This document shows, in pieces, positions 4,883-8,083 of a DNA stretch of 8,083 nucleotides (positions are counted from its first letter, which is position 1; each line of letters starts with the position of its first letter). The stretch is from Desulfuromonadaceae bacterium UBA6124 (GTDB lineage Bacteria; Desulfobacterota; Desulfuromonadia; Desulfuromonadales; Trichloromonadaceae), in NCBI GenBank assembly GCA_002423365.1, contig DIVU01000022.1, positions 1 through 8,083 of the forward strand. Reading direction: 5' to 3'. The position numbers and the translations under genes were made by a program. The notes beneath the pieces were generated by a model, which was not told the DNA's origin, ran no database searches, and saw nothing but the letters and a program-made list of their open reading frames with translations.

Positions 4883-7792
4883 ATGACCTGGCTTCTTCCC
4901 AGCATCATCGCCTCCCTTTGCGCCACCACCAGCCTGACGCTGGTCTTCGCTTTTTTCTATCATCAATACCGGGAACGGCACCTGGGCTTCTGGACGCTGG
5001 GCTGGGGTATCCATTCCCTGCGCTACCAGCTTGATCTGAGCATGGCGCTGGGCTGGCTGAGTACGGACTCGTCCTATCTGATCCAAAGCTGCGTTCTGGC
5101 CAGCGGGTTGCTGATTCTGCGCGGGACCGAAGAAATGGCGCGGAAAAAAATGAATCCGGCCTGGTGGATCGGGGGCGTTTTCTGCGCCGGCTGGATTCTG
5201 CTGGGACAGGTTTCCGATCTGCCGTTTCTGCCGCAGACCTTGCCGGCGTTTTTGTTCTACGCCCTCGTTTCCATCCGCACCGGAAAACTCTTTCTTTCCC
5301 TGGACTCCCCGAAGCAGCTGGGCAAAATCCTGACCGGATGGGGCTTCATCCTCTGGGGGCTGCACCGCGCCATCTACCCCTTTGTGCATGACCTGGAATG
5401 GCTCCCGCCCTGGCGCTTTCTCATGGCGGCCCTGTTGGCACTAACGGTCGCCTTCGGCATGATCATGTTGTACTTCGCCCGGCTCCGTTCGAACCTGGCC
5501 GCTAGCGAGGAGCGCTTTCGCTCCCTGGTCGAACAGGCCACCGACGGCATGTTCCTGCTCGATCTCAACGGCCGCATCCTCGATATCAACCGCCACGCCT
5601 GCCTCAGTCTCGGCTACAGCCGCGACCAGCTTTTGACCCTCGGCCTGCAGGATGTCGTCCAGGGCTTGACCCAGATCGTCCTGCCGCAGGGACCGAAACG
5701 CTTCGTCCCCGGAGTGCCTACCACCCTCGACGGCCAGCACCGCCGCAACGACGGCAGCACCTTTCCCGTCGACATCCGTCTCAGCGTCATCGAAAGCCCG
5801 CACGGCGAACTGCAGCTGCTGGCCCTGGCCCGGGACATGACCAAGCAGAAAGAAACCGAAGAGCAGCTACGCCAGAGCATGCGCAAATTCAAGGCGTTGT
5901 TCAACCAGGCCTTTGAACTGGTCGCTCTACTCAGCCCGAGCGGAACTTTGCTCGATGCCAACGAAACGGCCCTGCGGATAATCGGCCGCTCAAATCTCGA
6001 AGTTGTCGGAATCCCGTTCTGGGAGACCCCCTGGTGGAGTCATGATCCCGAACAGCACAGTCTGCTGCGCCGGGCCATCGAACGAGCCGCTCAAGGCGAA
6101 CTGGTCCGCATGGAGGTGTCCAACCGTACCCTCGACGGGCAGTTGCTAATGATGGACTGTTCGCTCAAGCCGATTCACGACGAGCGGGGGCAAGTGTCCC
6201 TGCTCATCGTCGAGGGGCGGGACATCACCGAGCGTATTCGGTTCGAGCGAAATCTGGCGGCCATCAACATCAAGCTCGAAGCGTTGATCGACGCCAGTCC
6301 CATGCCGATCATCGCCGTCGATCGGCGGGCGCGGATCACCGAGTGGAACCGGGCCGCCGAACAGGTCTTCGGCTGGACCCGGGAGAGTGTTCTGAACCTG
6401 CCTGACCCGATGGTTCCGGCCAGCGAAGCAGAACGGGACAAAAACCTGCAACAACGGATCTTTTCCGGGGAAAAGATCCAGGGCCTCGAACTGTTACGCC
6501 AGTGCAAAAACGGCTCGACGATCTCGCTCGAACTATTCGCCGCTCCGCTGCACGACGTCACCGGAGCGATCGACGGCGCCATGAGCATTTTCGTCGACCG
6601 GCGCGAGCAGAAAATGGCCGAGGTCGCCCTGCGTCACAGTGAACTCCAGTACCGCAAGCTCTACCAGCAGTTCGAAACCCTGTTCAACGGCATTCCCGAC
6701 CCCATCACCCTCATCGACCGCGAGATGAAAATCATCTGGGCCAACCGAGGAGCGGCCAAGGCCTTCGGCCGCGACCAGAACGAGGTGACGGGCAAATTCT
6801 GCTATCGTTTCTGGCATGGGAAAGACAACGTTTGTTCGGAATGCCCAGTCATCGACTGCTTCATCAGCGGCGAATTTCAGGAGAAAAAAATCGACACCCC
6901 CGATGGCCGCATCTGGGGAGTCAAGGTCTTCCCGATCCGGGATAAGGACGGACAGATCGTAAACGCTCTCGAACTGGCCAGCGAAATCACCGAAAAACTC
7001 CGACTGCGCGAAGAGGCCAACCGCACCAGCCGACTGGCTTCGTTGGGGGAGTTGGCGGCTGGGGTGGCTCATGAAATCAACAATCCCAACGGCCTGATCC
7101 TGCTCAACCTACCCATGCTGAGCGAAGCCTTCGCCGACCTGGAAGCCGCTCTTGCGCCTTATGCCGAGGCCCATCCGGACTTCACCGTCGGCGGACTCCC
7201 CTTTGCACGCATGCGCCGGGAAATCCCCGAACTGCTCGACGAAATGCGCGATGGGGCCACCCGTATCAAGCGCATTGTCGAAGACCTGAAAAACTTCGTC
7301 CGCCCAGACAACCTTTCCGCCAGTCACGAAGTCGACTTGAACCAAGCCCTGCAAGCGGCGGTGCGTCTGGCCGCTGGCGAGATCCGCAAAAGTACCGATC
7401 TCTTCTCGGTCAGCTACGACGAGGGCATACCGCCGGTCACCGGCATCAGTCAGAGAATCGAGCAGGTGCTGGTCAACCTGATCATCAATGCCTGTCAATC
7501 CCTGCCCGACAAAAGCCGCGGTCTGACCGTACGGACTCGATTCGATCGGGACAGCGCCATGAACCTGGTCGAAGTCGTCGACCAGGGCCGGGGGATCGAA
7601 GAGAAACATCTGCGCCATGTCACTGATCCGTTTTTCACCACCCGTCGCAACGCCGGCGGCACCGGGCTGGGCTTGTCGGTCTCGGCCCGCATCGTCAAGG
7701 AGCATGGCGGAGAACTGCGATTTGCCTCCGTTTTGGGGGAGGGGACCACAGTTACTCTGCTGCTGCCGCCACGTGTAAAGGATAAGAGATGA
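4883..7792 (+). CDS. Membrane-bound multi-PAS sensor histidine kinase, NtrB-type core
   Basis: A 969-residue kinase. Residues 1-200 hold about six or seven hydrophobic segments (clear ones near 5-25, 64-80, 93-110 and 179-199), a membrane sensor module. Four PAS domains follow, near 208-320, 335-450, 463-575 and 590-704. The fourth carries Cys640, Cys651, Cys654 and Cys659. The catalytic core is complete: H box AHEINNPNG with His730, N box NLIINA with Asn865 and Asn869, G1 DQGRG at 900-904, F box DPFFTTR at 915-921, G2 GGTGLGL at 925-931. This core is of the NtrB-like class that usually partners sigma-54 activators. Oddities: Asn at 736, where most such kinases have Leu after NNP, and about 64 residues from His730 to the RIKRIVEDL helix, some 20 more than usual. 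The Shine-Dalgarno is weak (GGA at 4871-4873). The stop overlaps the next gene's ATG by 4 bases. The signal is unknown; redox or metal is possible given the cysteines. Confidence 0.92.
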   Translation: MTWLLPSIIASLCATTSLTLVFAFFYHQYRERHLGFWTLGWGIHSLRYQLDLSMALGWLSTDSSYLIQSCVLASGLLILRGTEEMARKKMNPAWWIGGVFCAGWILLGQVSDLPFLPQTLPAFLFYALVSIRTGKLFLSLDSPKQLGKILTGWGFILWGLHRAIYPFVHDLEWLPPWRFLMAALLALTVAFGMIMLYFARLRSNLAASEERFRSLVEQATDGMFLLDLNGRILDINRHACLSLGYSRDQLLTLGLQDVVQGLTQIVLPQGPKRFVPGVPTTLDGQHRRNDGSTFPVDIRLSVIESPHGELQLLALARDMTKQKETEEQLRQSMRKFKALFNQAFELVALLSPSGTLLDANETALRIIGRSNLEVVGIPFWETPWWSHDPEQHSLLRRAIERAAQGELVRMEVSNRTLDGQLLMMDCSLKPIHDERGQVSLLIVEGRDITERIRFERNLAAINIKLEALIDASPMPIIAVDRRARITEWNRAAEQVFGWTRESVLNLPDPMVPASEAERDKNLQQRIFSGEKIQGLELLRQCKNGSTISLELFAAPLHDVTGAIDGAMSIFVDRREQKMAEVALRHSELQYRKLYQQFETLFNGIPDPITLIDREMKIIWANRGAAKAFGRDQNEVTGKFCYRFWHGKDNVCSECPVIDCFISGEFQEKKIDTPDGRIWGVKVFPIRDKDGQIVNALELASEITEKLRLREEANRTSRLASLGELAAGVAHEINNPNGLILLNLPMLSEAFADLEAALAPYAEAHPDFTVGGLPFARMRREIPELLDEMRDGATRIKRIVEDLKNFVRPDNLSASHEVDLNQALQAAVRLAAGEIRKSTDLFSVSYDEGIPPVTGISQRIEQVLVNLIINACQSLPDKSRGLTVRTRFDRDSAMNLVEVVDQGRGIEEKHLRHVTDPFFTTRRNAGGTGLGLSVSARIVKEHGGELRFASVLGEGTTVTLLLPPRVKDKR

Positions 7793-8083
7793 AGCCTCAT
7801 ACTTTCCAGAATCCGACCATCCTGCTGATCGACGACGAAAAACCCTGGCTTCGTTCCGTCTCCATCGCCTTGGAGCGCTCGGCCGGCATCTCCAACATCA
7901 TTCCCTGCAATGACAGTCGCGAGGCTATGCCGCTGATGCAGAGCCATCCCGTCGACCTGGTCGTCCTCGATCTGACCATGCCCCACATCTCCGGCGAACG
8001 GCTGCTGGCGATGATCGTCGAGGAATATCCCAGCGTCCCGGTGATCATTCTCAGCGGTCTCAACCAGATCGACACCGCCGTCC
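7789..8083 (+). CDS. Response regulator, receiver domain (cut by the window end), probably NtrC-type
   Basis: The first 98 residues are visible. The ATG at 7789 overlaps the kinase stop codon as ATGA, and AGGA (7779-7782) lies 6 bases upstream, so the two are translationally coupled. The receiver fold is clear: ILLIDDE at 11-17 with acidic pocket Asp15-Asp16, phosphoacceptor Asp61 in VVLDLTMP at 58-65, and the switch residue Ser89 in VIILSGLNQ at 85-93. The conserved Lys would lie past the window edge. It is the cognate partner of the kinase just upstream. The output domain is not visible. An AAA+ sigma-54 activator with a Fis-type DNA-binding domain is the best guess, from the NtrB-type partner and the sigma-54 promoter before the operon, but a single-domain or other output regulator cannot be excluded. 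Confidence 0.88.
   Translation, partial: MKPHTFQNPTILLIDDEKPWLRSVSIALERSAGISNIIPCNDSREAMPLMQSHPVDLVVLDLTMPHISGERLLAMIVEEYPSVPVIILSGLNQIDTAV

Noticed and set aside
4808..5389. A minus-strand frame over the kinase leader and first membrane segments
   Set aside because: It is polar, repetitive Gln/Gly-rich sequence antisense to a hydrophobic membrane region, typical of a shadow frame.
7109..7986. Minus-strand frames opposite the kinase core and receiver domain
   Set aside because: The plus strand encodes complete H, N, G1, F and G2 boxes and a receiver phosphoacceptor; the antisense frames show no domain.

Overview
The window looks like chromosomal DNA of a free-living Gram-negative, GC-rich deltaproteobacterium, most likely Desulfuromonadales/Geobacter-like. 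This is inferred from gene style only: an outer-membrane phospholipase and lipoprotein, a stand-alone PilZ protein, a large multi-PAS histidine kinase with a response regulator, and a sigma-54 promoter. I see no mobile element, CRISPR array, tRNA or rRNA. Coding density is high and all complete genes look intact.

Left part (1-2028), envelope stress: the 5' end of a BaeS-type sensor kinase runs leftward off the window. It is divergent from a probable two-gene unit of exported proteins: a DUF6515 plus bacterial SH3 protein, then a Spy/CpxP-like periplasmic protein with LTxxQ motifs. The unit is closed by a strong GC hairpin. In E. coli, BaeSR controls spy, so the arrangement suggests a local envelope-stress module. 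A tandem ATTTC repeat with 11-bp period in the divergent intergenic region is a candidate site for the OmpR-family partner regulator.

Middle part (2064-4643): a PilZ (cyclic di-GMP receptor) gene with its own TTGACA promoter converges, with only 8 bp between stop codons, on a DUF4136 lipoprotein gene. Divergent from the latter is pldA, an outer-membrane phospholipase A with the full His-Ser-Asn catalytic triad and an unusual cysteine-containing N-terminal extension.

Right part (4644-8083): a 239-bp regulatory gap holds a probable terminator, a perfect 10-bp palindrome, a well-spaced sigma-54 promoter and a nested inverted-repeat leader that covers the weak ribosome binding site. It precedes a 969-residue membrane histidine kinase with four PAS domains, the last carrying a four-cysteine cluster. 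The kinase gene overlaps by 4 bp (ATGA) the start of a response regulator cut by the window edge. A sigma-54 promoter ahead of an NtrB-type kinase and its regulator suggests a self-activating circuit. This locus, with the cysteine PAS and the leader fold, is the best candidate here for something undescribed.
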